Assembly (NCBI GenBank): GCA_026545765.1
Contig: CM048839.1
Location: 54,606,677-54,670,676 of the forward strand
Direction of reading: 5' to 3'
Length of the DNA stretch: 64,000 nt
Source: Plantago major
Taxonomy: Eukaryota; Streptophyta; Magnoliopsida; Lamiales; Plantaginaceae
Within the stretch, counting starts at the first letter, position 1. Each line of letters begins with the position of its first letter. Made by a program: the position numbers and the translations under genes. This document shows positions 41,977-52,704 of the stretch, piece after piece. The notes under the pieces are model-generated. The model did not search any database and was not told the DNA's origin. It worked only from the letters and a program-made list of their open reading frames with translations.

Positions 41977-43668
41977 TGTTGGTCCAGATAACGGCAAAGT
42001 AAAAGACTAGAGGGGGGGGAGGGTGAATAGTCTTTTAAAACTTTTCTCGATAAAAACTATTTCTCAGATATCTGTGTAGATATCTGATACTTAGATTCAG
42101 AGCGCGAAAGACTTAAGATAGATAAGTGCAGAAACAGTTAAAGTGTGTGTGTGTGTGTTGCTGAAATGTAAGTATAGAAAAGTAAATAAAACAGCAAGTA
42201 TAGTGGTATCTGGAGGTGGCGTAATCCTCCAACTAATCCACTTCGGTCTTCCAAAGACATAGAATTCACTAGAATAGATAATTGAGGTCACCTTACAAAA
42301 ATCCTATTCTAAGATTCCTTAAACAAATGGTTCCCAACCAAATGTTCCCCCTGAGTTGTTCCCCGGCTTTCACAGCCAAGTACTTCCTTTACTCAGAAAC
42401 CTTTTTGAGCTATTCCCTAGCTTCCCAAGCTAAGTACCTCCTGTGCTCAATAACCTTGGAGTTATTCCTTAGTTCCCAAATCAAGTACTTCCTATACTCC
42501 GTTAACCTTGGAGTTATTCCCTGATTTTTCAAACTAAGTACTTCCTGTACTCCACGCCAGTGATGGTGTTGGTTTTGGTTTGAGTTGTCAGATGAGCTTC
42601 TTTGTTAACTTTTCAGTTAATCAGATAGCTCTGTGAATCAAGTATACTTAATACACATTTCAATGTATGGTATCTTGTTCTTTTTACTGACTCAAGTCTT
42701 AGATAAATATTCAAGAGAATGAATCTCAGATACTTGATCTTTCAATTCAACTCTTTCACAGATAGCAGTGCTTGTTTAGGATCAGGACACTTAGAACTTC
42801 AGTGTTACTCAAGATCAAGAGCTTTGGTCACAACAGAAAGCTTTGAGGATAAGTAATTTGCTTGAGATAGCGAGATATGTGTTCAGTGTAAGTTCTTCAG
42901 GTTGTGTCTCTTCTCAAGCTGTCTAAGTGTTGATATTTATAGAGAATTTGAGTGCCGTTTGAATAGTATCCGTTAGGCTCAAATTCAAACTATTGATATC
43001 TGTGTATAGTACTGTAGCAGGTTTGTCTTCTTCTTTAGGAGGTACCGTTGCTTTTGTTCAGACATCTCTGTCCGTGCATTTAATGCATTGTACTATACTT
43101 TTTGTCCTGTAGTGCCAACGGAACTATGCTTTGTATCAGAGACTTAACTTTATCAGTTTTCTCTGAGTTTTAGCACGTCCTTACCTTTAACTTCAGATAC
43201 CACTTTTATTGAAACAACTTTGTTTGCAATATATATTTCTTTATCAGAAATGTGGTTTAAAGCTCAAGGTATCTGAGTGTAGATATCTGTGGACACTTTC
43301 CTTGTTTTCAGAAACCTTCAAGTTCTCACTTGTTTAAAACTATTCGTGTCTTCAAGATATCTGGCCAAGGTATCTGTAAAACTATTTCAGTAATCTTGTG
43401 CAGTTTCTTCAAATCTTCAATGTCGTTGAACTTGTTCTGCTTGGATGTCTTCTTCTTGGTCTTCTCTTCATAAAATAAAAATTACATTTTGAGACCTAAC
43501 ATCCTATACAAGATTAGCTAGACTATCATACTTAGTGGGTTTCCTCTTTTACAATGTTCAAGGGAACCAAGAGTACTAATCACCTTTCTGAGACTAAGAT
43601 AAGTCATCATGTTGCTGATCAAAATCTAAACAGATATTTCTAACAAAATATCTAACAATTTCCTAACA
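41977..43668 (-). repeat. B 5' LTR (1,692 bp)
   Basis: Plus-strand start TGTTGGTCCAGATAACGG at 41977 and end TTTCCTAACA at 43668, next to the target duplication ACGAC. On the minus strand it starts TGTTAGGAAATTGTTAGA. It has a (GT)n run near 42143 and a G-rich run near 42012. Confidence 0.93.
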
Positions 43669-43673
43669 ACGAC

Positions 43674-46211
43674 CTTAATGCATAAGGATTTTTCCAAGGA
43701 AGTGGCACACAAATTGATGCAAGCCTTCAAAAAGGCAGATGGTCAGACCAGATTACAGATGGCTTTCAAGCCAGTCTTGCCCAAGATACTCCAATTTATA
43801 CCCTCTGGGCAAGAGGAAGTTAATGGGCAAAAAGTTACTCTTCCAGAAGTGATAAATCTGGTATCTGAAGACGACGCGGAGGAAGAAACTGATGAGAATG
43901 ACTATGAATAACATCCTCCTGACCATCACAAGGATGATAATGAAAAAAGGGATGATGATGATGCCCCTGCACCAGGGACAGGAGGGATTGCACAAGGAAA
44001 TAATACCACAGTTGCTGAAAAGCAAACTGAGAAGACATCACAAAAATTAACCCATCCATCTCCCCAACAAAAGGACTCTACTGAACAAGTAGTTGAGCAC
44101 TCTGAGAACAACACTCAGAAAATATTGGATGCACAAGCCAGAGTTTCTCAACTCAAACAATTGTTGGAGGAAGAACAACAACTACATCTTCAACTAGAAG
44201 AAAAGATAGCTGAATCTAAAGCAAAGCTCAAAAAGATTGAAGATCAAACAATCAAGGAAATGGAAGCTTATGCTGAAATGAAAGAACTCCAGCTTGCTCG
44301 TGCAATTCTCGAGGAATTAGATACTGAGCAAGTATCTGGAGACAAGCATGATGCTAAGGCTGCATTCCCAAAAGATGTACTATCCTCCTCACTGAAAGGA
44401 AAGAAGCCCATCTCTGAGATGGTTGCTGGACTAGAAAACATTGATGAAAATGTCCAAGAGGATGAAGATCACTGGGCAGATGACTCAGATGATGAAGAAG
44501 ACAAGGCATTGGCAGAACACCGCAAAGAACATTTAGCGGTTTCTCATTTGAAAAGGAAGCTGATTGCTCCTGAAATATTCAGCAAGCTGCCAAATGTCAA
44601 CTCCAATGAATACTTGAACAGATATCAAGTACTGGCTAAATTGAAAAAGGAGTTGTCTTCTCAAGATAAAGCCGCCATTGCATCAGTCCCTGCAGAAATG
44701 AAGACATTCACTGAGCTCATCACTCAGAGAACAACCAGCCTGGCCGTTGCTCAGAATAATCTAGGCATGGTTAGGGATGATGACCAAAACTTGGCTGCAA
44801 AAGCCTTTGAAGAGGCTAGCTATGCTGCTAGAAAAGCAGATGCTATTCAAGCCCACTGGCAGAGCTCACTGATAAGGAAACAGGTCTTATCAAACAAAAT
44901 TAGGAGTTCAAGGCTAATATGGAAAAGTTGGTTGCTGCTTACAACTATTTGCAGGGCAACTTTGACTCCCTTTCAGAATCCTTTTTGATTCTTAGTTAGT
45001 CAACAATGACTAAGGGGGAAGGATTTCAAGGTGCTCAGAGAGGAAGAGGAAGAGGAAACAAAAGAAAATCTGAACAACCACCTCTCAGAATAAATGAGCC
45101 CTCCTCCAGTCAGACTGCTCTACATATAGTGGCCACCACTTAGCAACTTCCAGAAAAAGAAATGACAACAAGGGCCAGAGCACAGAAACCTCCAAGGAGT
45201 ACCAAGGCTCCAAGGAGAAGACAAGTAAGAGGGATTGATGAGTCTTCAAAAGAAGAAGAAGAAGAAGAAGGAGGAAGAGGAGGAGGAGGAGGAGGAGGAG
45301 GCCAAATCAAATCCCAGGGCAATGAAGAAGGCTGCAAAACCTTCACAAGAATTAATCTTGATAATGATGATGAAGAGGCTGATGAAGATGAAGCTCCTCT
45401 TCACATAAAAAGAAAGAAAGATGATAGCCTATCTGAGCCCATAGCCGCAAAGCCTTTGGCAGCTAAAACACCCTCTGGAAATACCAAGTCAATCCAGGGT
45501 GGTTCTTCAAGCAATCCCCCAAGGGAGAATTCAAGACAAAGGAGGAACAGGCTGAGAGCTGAACAAAGAAAACTTCAACTACCACTCAGGCCTGAAGAAG
45601 CCAAGATTGAGTATGTAAAGACCAACAATGACTCCTCTGTCTACGAGTGCATTAATCAGAAGAATGGCTACTGGATTCTGGAACTCAAGCACTTACTGGT
45701 AAATGAAAGATTTCCAGAACCAATCCATAAACAGCTCATGGCATGGAGAAAAGACAAGCCAATCTTGATTAACATCAACCACATCAAAGCCTGGTTGGAT
45801 TTTGAAGTAATCAAGAGAATATAAGCCATGAAGAAGGACCTCTCTGATGAATGTCCTTATGAAAAGCCAAATGATGTGCATAGAATTCCCAACATCACTG
45901 GAACAGGCACAAGAGCAAGACTTGCTGTGGAACCCTATGAGTCCTTCTACATGACTGAAGATCAATACAAGGGTGACATCAGATATCTGAAGATCATATA
46001 TGAATACTTCAAGCTATCAGATATCAGAATCGAGCATGCCTGGAAATGGGGAAAGTATCTATGGGTCAAACAGTTTGCCAAGAAAAATCCCACCAAAACC
46101 TACAAGGAAGTTTGTGGATTTGCCAGAAACACTAAGATGATAGTCAGGACTTTGCTCTTTGACTACTCAGATGATATCAAAAGGTTTGGGGATAGGAAAT
46201 TTACAAATTGA
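43674..46211 (+). pseudogene. A ORF3 exon 6, remainder
   Basis: Resumes directly after B. It shows HKDFSKEVAHKLMQAFKKAD, LPKILQFIPSGQEEVNGQK, a stop at 43909, then the coiled-coil part VSQLKQLLEEEQQLHLQLEE (frame 44125-44988), a frameshift near 44860-44990, a Lys/Arg- and Glu-rich frame 45162-45824 with an expanded GAA/GGA run (EEEEEEGGRGGGGGGGG), then a TAA at 45822 and the last domain (45828-46211: TRARLAVEPYESFYMTEDQY, EHAWKWGKYLWVKQFAKK, FGDRKFTN). The order of parts is the same as in B. The C-terminal domain is the best preserved across copies. Confidence 0.8.
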
Positions 46212-46600
46212 TCCATAGATCTGCTGATTGAAGACTTGAAGTGTTGAAGACTTGAAGACTAGTTTATTAGGATGTCTACTTGGAGCTTGGTTACTCCTGT
46301 TGTCCTAATTTAAACTATGTATTTTGTATCTTGCTGACTGAGCTGAAATGTATTTTATGTATTAAAGTTATCTGTGAACTTTCTTTGTAACATATCTGAT
46401 GAACCAACTCTCAGATATCAATTTATAAAAAGATAACTTGTCAGCAAAGATCACACCTTGTGATTTGGTTGATGTTTACTTTCTGCACTTAATTGAAAGA
46501 ATTGAAAGATCTTATGATTTGATTATTTGGTCGATTGTTTCCTCATCCAGTTTTGTAAAGGTCAGATAGTCATCGTTGACTGATCAAAAAGGGGGAAATT
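46212..46600 (+). other. A 3' noncoding region and polypurine tract
   Basis: No coding sequence. It ends in the PPT AAAAAGGGGGAAATT at 46586-46600, directly before the 3' LTR. It resembles the B 3' region (29829-30204 reverse). Confidence 0.85.
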
Positions 46601-48237
46601 TGTTAGGAATATCTGTTTAGATTTTGATCAGCAACCTAATGACTTATCTTAGCTCAGAAAGGTGGTTAGTACTCTTGGTTCACTTGAACACTATAAAAGA
46701 GGAAAATCACTAAGTATGATAGTCTAGCAAATCTTGTATAGGATGTTAGGTCTCTAAATGTAATTTTTATTTTCTTAAAGAAGACCAAGAAGAAGGCATC
46801 CAGCAGGAGAAGTTCAACTTTAAGTTTTGAAGACTGCACAAGATTGCTGATGACAAAGGTTATCAGATACCTATGTCCAGATATCTTGAAGAAACAAGTG
46901 TTTTTCAATGAACAAGTGTTGCAAAAGATATATGAGAATACAAGGTTTCTGAATGAGGAAAAGTGCCCACAGATATCTACACTCAGATACCTTGGATAAA
47001 AACTATGTTTCTGGGAAACAATATTGTAACAAGTATCTGGAGATCAGAAGGTCTCTGGAAAGGGACATGCAATGCTTCAGAAAGCGTGCATAGTTCCGTT
47101 GGCACTACAGGACAAAAATAGTACAATGCAATAAATGCGCAGACAGAGACATCTGAACAAAAGAGGAAACCTCTAAAAAGAGATAACGTCTTCTGCAGTA
47201 CTATTTTCAGATATCAATAGTTTGAATTTCATTAAGCCTAACGGATACTATTCAAACGGCATGATTTTCAACTATAAATATCATCACTTAGAATGCTTGA
47301 AAGACACACACTGAACACCTTGAACTTACACTGAGAATACCAAGCCTCTCTGATAATACAACTAGTGGTATCTTTCTCTCAAGCATATAAGCCTTCACAC
47401 TACTTAATCTCTAGCTTACAGTTGCGACTAAGCTCTTGAATTCTAAGTAGCACGAAAGTTCTAAGTGTCCTGATCCTTACTAAGCATTGCTATCTGTGAA
47501 GGAGTTGAATCAAAAGATCAAGTATCTGAGATTCATTCTCTTGAACACTTATCATAGACTTGGGTCAGTAAAGAACAAGATACCATACATTGAAAAGTGT
47601 ATTAAGTATACTTGATTCATAAGAGCTATCTGCATAACTGAATAAGTTATTAAAGAAGCTCACCTGACAAACAACTGTAATCAACACCTTAATCGGCGTG
47701 GAGTAAAGGAAGTACTTAGTTTGGGAAACTAAGGAATAACTCCAAGGTTACTGAGCATAGGAAGTACTTAGTTTGGGAAACTAAGGCATAGCTCAAATGT
47801 TTCTGATTATAGGAAGTACTTGGCTGAGAAAGCCAGGGAATAACTCAGGGAGAACACTTGGTTGGGAACCTAGTGTATTTAGGAATCGAGAGAAGATATT
47901 TGTAAGGTTAACTCAATTATCTGTCTTATTGGATTCTAGGTCTGAGAAAGGCCGAAGTGGATTAGTTAAAGGATAACGCCACCTTCAGATACCAGTATAA
48001 TGACTTGTGTTATTTACTTTCTGCAATTTATTACTTGCTTTATTTACTTTGCTAAGTATTTACACATATCTTGCTGAGCACGTGCACTTATCACAAAAAG
48101 TCTTCCGCTCTCTGAAAATAAGTATCAGATATCTTCACAGATATCTGAGAAATTGTGTTTATTGACAAAAGTTTGAAAAAGACAATTCACCCCCCGCCCC
48201 CCTCTAGTCTTTTACTTTGCCGTTATCTAGACCAACA
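46601..48237 (+). repeat. A 3' LTR (1,637 bp)
   Basis: Starts TGTTAGGAATATCTG and ends CTAGACCAACA, followed by the TSD CTTAA. The TATA box is at 47273-47280. It is close to the 5' LTR where both exist. Unlike the B and C LTRs it lacks the long (GT)n run near its end; the C-run (48191-48202) is broken by a G. Confidence 0.93.
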
Positions 48238-49363
48238 CTTAACAACAAATTTGTTCTCGGAGGAGTTAACTAGCCAAAAGTAATGTGACAGAGTAGTGAA
48301 CGTAGGAGTTTGCAGAGTGACAGTGAATAATTTTTTGTGATTGAACTATCAATTAAACAAGCAAATCAATTAAACGGTAGACGAATATAAGGAGAAATAT
48401 GAACGCGGTAGGAATAATCAGAAAGCAAGTATACGGGTTATAGTTATAGCATTCGATTGTCACGTGTTATTTGTTCAAAAAACCATTAAAGCGATCTTAA
48501 CTCGGTATCTTTATATACCGGCTTGATTAATTTTCTGTTCAGTTTTATTCCGCTGCACTTTACTGAGTTTTGTCGATCACAGTTCACTGTTATCGTAGTT
48601 TTGTTGAACACTGTTCACTGTTGTCGTAACGGTGTTGACTCAGCATCAATAGTCAACATCGTACAAAATTGTCCAGAAGTACCAATCCCGGTGATACAGT
48701 TCTAACACTAATGAACATTTATTAGTGATAATGTTATGCAAAATAAATTATACTTTTAGATTGCATTTTCCATATATAACAGCATGGAGAGAACACGAGT
48801 AGATTTTATAGTAAAATTGTTCTCAAATAAAACTGAATCTTCTTTTATTAGTATGCCACGTGTTGCAATCGCAAAACAACTTGTATTATCATCATGAATC
48901 AGCCAAAAGGTGAGAGAAACAAACAGGAAGCAGAGGATTCATCTAATCACTTCCATAAACTGGGCTACAATTAATGCTGAAGAAGGATTGCAGTCAATTA
49001 TTTTCTATTCTGTTATTGCTATGTGCCTAACTCTTCTTTTTTACAGAGCAATAATTCATAATTTTTGGTAGAATAGTGTTATGCTTCCATGATTATGTGT
49101 GTTGATTATTGATGTTCATGGGTAGCTAATGTCACCATGTGATGATGTTAAGTGATGATTTACCAAAAGCTCTTGCACAAGCTCTTAAACAACGCTTGCT
49201 TATAAAACATGATTTAGGCTAATTTTGCTGACCAACTTAATGAGATCTAATCCACCAGCTCGATTATTATTGTACAAAAGATTGATTTAGGTTTTAATTA
49301 TTAGGTAGTGCAAACTTGCAACAGAAACAATATTATGATAGAGCGGAGTGACAACACGATTTA
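48238..49363. other. Intergenic DNA right of element A
   Basis: AT-rich, no supported gene. A 60-residue frame at 48523-48705 has no recognisable motif and is probably chance. A TTATATACCGG/CCGGTATATAA-like segment near 48508-48522 could be an old TATA region. I see no match to other parts of the window. Confidence 0.5.
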
Positions 49364-49506
49364 GGCTCTGTTCTCTTCAACTGTAATTTTTTAAACTGAA
49401 CTGAACTGAACTGAATTGTACTGAATTGTAGTATAAAATATAACTAAGCAGAACTGAACTGAACTAAACTAAACTGAATGAGTTTTCAGTTGAAGAGAAC
49501 GGAGAC
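49364..49506. mobile_element. Tourist-like MITE (143 bp)
   Basis: Terminal inverted repeats of 20 bp: left GGCTCTGTTCTCTTCAACTG and right (reverse complement) GTCTCCGTTCTCTTCAACTG, 18 of 20 identical. Both ends are flanked by TTA (49361-49363, 49507-49509), the target duplication of PIF/Harbinger elements. The interior holds repeated CTGAA/CTAAA units. No coding capacity. Confidence 0.85.
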
Positions 49507-50795
49507 TTAGAAATCCTTATTCATGGCATAGTATGATGAATATGCTATCTAGGTATTTAAAAACCAATTTCAAAATCTCTGCTTCTATTTATTTATGCTT
49601 TTTGTTTGATCCAGTCTGTTGAGTCCAAAGTTCTACCAAATCGAAAGAATTTGCGTTTTGATTCAAAATCTATTTGTTTCAACTCAAATTGCAATGACAC
49701 TACTTTATGGTCTAGCGCGTAGCAGCTTAATTAAATCTTTCGAGATATGACACTGGGAGCGACTTACCTCTACACTAGTTGACTTGTATTTGGATCGGCT
49801 TGCTCTGGCAAATATAAATTGAAAATTCTCTTAAATTATTTTGAAAATTGAAAATTTTATTTGTTTGGTGTAACACACAATTTCATTATTATTGAAGAGT
49901 TAATATATACTAAAATTTGGGTAACACATTACACGTGTTACTGCGATATATAAGCAAGGCATTAAAGGCTTCTTTTTTTGTCTAGTGAAAATTTGATGAA
50001 TTAACCGGAATATGAATTCGGCCAAATTCATTTCCTTCTTCCCCGGTCTTTTGCAATTTTATCCTATATCAAGAATATGTACGCATGTTGTGGTATGACT
50101 TTTTCATCTTATGGTACACCAATTACAAGATCCAAATTAAAGACTTGTTAATATCTTATTCTTATTATCTGCTCAAAAACACCTCAGTTGCACAAGAAAA
50201 CAGAAAACCAAAGCGGAATGATGTTAAAGAGTACTTGTTGTGGTGCTCTAGCTCTAATATATGACTAAAAGATTGATCTTTGATAAATTACCATCACACA
50301 ACAAAATTAGTCGTGCAATCATATGATAATATAAAACATGCTTTTTACATATAGAGTCAGAAAATTGAGACAAAATTGGATTTACACGCTACACGCGTGG
50401 AGCGTATTATAGATCTGCATTGTATATTTTGCTGTTTTCACTAAGAAAATCGGTGTTATTCACCGACTTAAAAATGTAAAACTAACATATTATACTGAAA
50501 ACTTAATCGTTGTGGAGATCATAAAAAATCTTAATTTACAAATAGTCAAATCTCAAATGTGTTTCTAGTTTGCATCTTCATCATAGCAATGACACAGGAA
50601 GATGAGTTCATATAAGTTTGCCGGATTCATCATCAGCGTCCATTTTCACCATTTGTATTCTACTCAAAGCTCGTATTCCATTCGATATCAAAATGACACA
50701 ATCAATATATCATACTATTGCAACACAAATATGAACATGACCGAGTAAAATTCCGACTCCATTATAATCGCAAGCCAAACGCGATCACCTTGCAT
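49507..50795. other. Intergenic AT-rich DNA
   Basis: No supported gene, RNA or repeat. Short words such as TACACGTG near 49930 and ACGCTACACGCGTGGAGCG near 50383 are imperfect palindromes of unknown meaning. Confidence 0.5.
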
Positions 50796-51022
50796 ACTCA
50801 ATTAAAATTGAGTTTTAATTCTATCCAAAAGAGTCTAATAATACTCTCTTGGTCAATTTCATCTGGTTCAATTTTAACTTCCTTTATAGTCAATAAATTT
50901 CACCTTACCTACTCAATTAAAATTGAGATTAATTCTATCCCAAACAGTTTAAGAATACTCTCTCGGTCAACTTTATCCCATGACAGTAATTCAATTTTAA
51001 CTTTTTCATACTCAATAAATTT
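50796..51022. repeat. Two-copy tandem repeat, about 110 bp per unit
   Basis: Copies at 50796-50900 and 50911-51022 share CTCAATTAAAATTGAG, TTAATTCTATCC, AATACTCTCT, GGTCAA and the end CAATAAATTT. The copies have diverged by substitutions and small indels. Each starts with a self-complementary CTCAATT..AATTGAG. Confidence 0.8.
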
Positions 51023-51804
51023 AAATATAAATATAAATTAATTTCAGATTGTAATGGTAAAAAGTTCAATAGAATAATGTAATAAAACAATAAAGAAAAC
51101 TAATTTAATTCCCAATATATTTATTTGGCGTATCACCTTCATTATCGAACAAAAATTGCAAGGCGGATAAGTCAAATTAATGCCTCCAAAATTGTTATCC
51201 CTCAATTCTACATCACCGAAATTCCGAAAGCAAAAATAAATGAAATTAAAAGTCTAACAGGCAAGAGATAGAGAACGGAATAATTCATATGAAAAATGGC
51301 AATCAAGAGAGACATTAATACTCCAACAATACACATGCGACTATGTTTATATTTTTGTCCTCAAATCTCTAATGTAATGACAACCATCCCTCCCAAAAAG
51401 AAAAAAGGATGACTGTTGTTATTGTGTGAAAACAACGAATGAAGGGGAAAAAACAAGGTGTTGACATGAAGTAGGTTGAATAGCCTACGACTGATCACTA
51501 AACATTAATTGACTATATGAACTGGTCAAACCTTGCACAATGTGTGTAAACTTGCAAGAAACTCTAATGTCCCTACTATTAATGTTTTAATATTAAGATA
51601 GATGTCTCCACACTTAAATTTTCATATTTTTATAATTCAAAATGTCCACCTATATCACCTTGTGTCGTTGTAGCGCCAAAATTGCTCAACAGTAGCATAT
51701 TAATTTAACAACAAAGACATGTTTACTTCACATCAGATAATGGTCCTACTGAAGAAGGGTTCACCTAAAACATTATTATTTGCATCATGCTATTACTATA
51801 TATT
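51023..51804. other. Intergenic AT-rich DNA
   Basis: No supported feature. Confidence 0.5.
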
Positions 51805-52020
51805 TATCCAAGTAGTGTAAAACTTGAATTTGGAACTTTTCTTTTGCCCATTTCCTTAAAGTAACACACACACTGCTATGCATGTGTTTAGCTGCAAGTA
51901 GGTGAGAAATATATATCCAAGTAGTGTAAAACTTGAATTTGGAACTTTTCTTTTGCCCATTTCCTTAAAGTAACACACACACTGCTATGCATGTGTTTAG
52001 CTGTGCAAGTAGGTTAGAAA
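51805..52020. repeat. Recent tandem duplication, 109-bp unit
   Basis: Copies at 51805-51913 and 51914-52020 are almost identical (TATCCAAGTAGTGTAAAACT .. CATGTGTTTAGCTG ..). They differ only near the right end by a GT insertion and one or two bases. A short (CA)n run is included in each. Confidence 0.93.
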
Positions 52021-52254
52021 TCCAACGTACACTTCAACTTAGTCCAACATAATTTGCTCAAGTAATTTGAATTAAACGTCATCCAGTATGACTTTCTTAC
52101 ATTTAAGGATTCACAAAATCTTAGGAAAGACCAAGTATACTATGAAAACGGGTTTGTTTGCAATTTACAACACTTATTTGTACTTTTGCAGGTTATTGGG
52201 TCGGTCAATTCATTTTCGCGGGTCATTGAATCGGGTCAAATCATTTTCGCGGGC
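52021..52254. other. Intergenic DNA with a local GGGTC/GCGGG repeat
   Basis: Around 52198-52258 are two copies of TCATTTTCGCGGG with GGGTC motifs. No gene is supported; the 74-residue frame at 52088-52312 looks like chance. Confidence 0.5.
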
Positions 52255-52704
52255 CGAACAGCCTTGGTTACAATTTACAAACATTACTTATATAGTCAAG
52301 GACATTACTTAAATATATAAGAACATTACTTGAATAGATGACAACATTTGAAGATTCAATAACGTATTATTACACAAATGTCATATTCAATTACTCGATT
52401 TGAGTTAATGTTCTTCGTTGATTGGATAAGTTTCCGACTTAACTGAGTAATGTATGATTATTCATGTAAGGTTTCTACTTAACTCAGCAATATTGTTAAC
52501 ATTACTTAAATAGTCGAGAACATTACTTAAATATATAAAAACGTTTTGTAAATATATAAAATGTCGTTTCTGATAATATTATAGAAATTCCTAACAACAT
52601 TACATAAATAATTGAGAACATTACTAATATAGTTAAGAACATTATACCCTATGTTATCACTCACATACCTAAGAATATTTTACTCAAATAGTTGAGAACA
52701 TTGT
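52255..52704. repeat. Degenerate short-period repeat (AACATTACTTAAATA)
   Basis: At least ten copies of a 19-23-base unit close to AACATTACTTAAATAGTTGAG (examples near 52281, 52302, 52325, 52498, 52519, 52610, 52635). The region is strongly A/T-rich and broken by unrelated stretches. Confidence 0.8.

Larger units (their letters stand above)
26234..43668 (-). mobile_element. B: reverse-oriented copia element with three LTRs, inserted in A
   Basis: The whole block interrupts ORF3 of A and is flanked by GCGAC (26229-26233) and ACGAC (43669-43673), a 5-bp target duplication with one change. Read on the minus strand the order is 5' LTR (43668-41977), PBS, gag, linker, protease, integrase, RT with its core deleted, RNase H, spacer with TATA box, ORF3, PPT, LTR (29813-28183), then a fragment of the ORF3 C-terminus and 3' region (28182-27553) and a truncated LTR (27552-26234). 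The extra 3' piece makes three LTRs under one target duplication. It belongs to the same superfamily as A but to a distinct LTR subfamily shared with C. Confidence 0.9.
15728..48237 (+). mobile_element. A: very large Ty1/copia (SIRE/Maximus-like) element, TSD CTTAA, interrupted by B
   Basis: The LTR starts at 15728 (TATTAGGAATATC, a one-base variant of TGTTAGG) and the 3' LTR ends ACCAACA at 48237. Both flanks carry CTTAA (15723-15727 and 48238-48242), a perfect 5-bp target duplication. Removing B and one copy of its target site leaves about 15.1 kb. Order of parts: truncated 5' LTR, gag, linker, protease, integrase, RT, RNase H, spacer with TATA box, intron-bearing ORF3, PPT, 3' LTR. Integrase before RT defines Ty1/copia. 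The great length and extra ORF after pol fit the SIRE/Maximus lineage. All pol domains carry lesions, and the PBS and gag N-terminus are deleted. Confidence 0.92.

Noticed and set aside
48238..52704. Search for tRNA, snoRNA or miRNA hairpins in the intergenic stretch
   Set aside because: No cloverleaf or A/B box, C/D box pair or long near-perfect hairpin could be supported by eye apart from the MITE.
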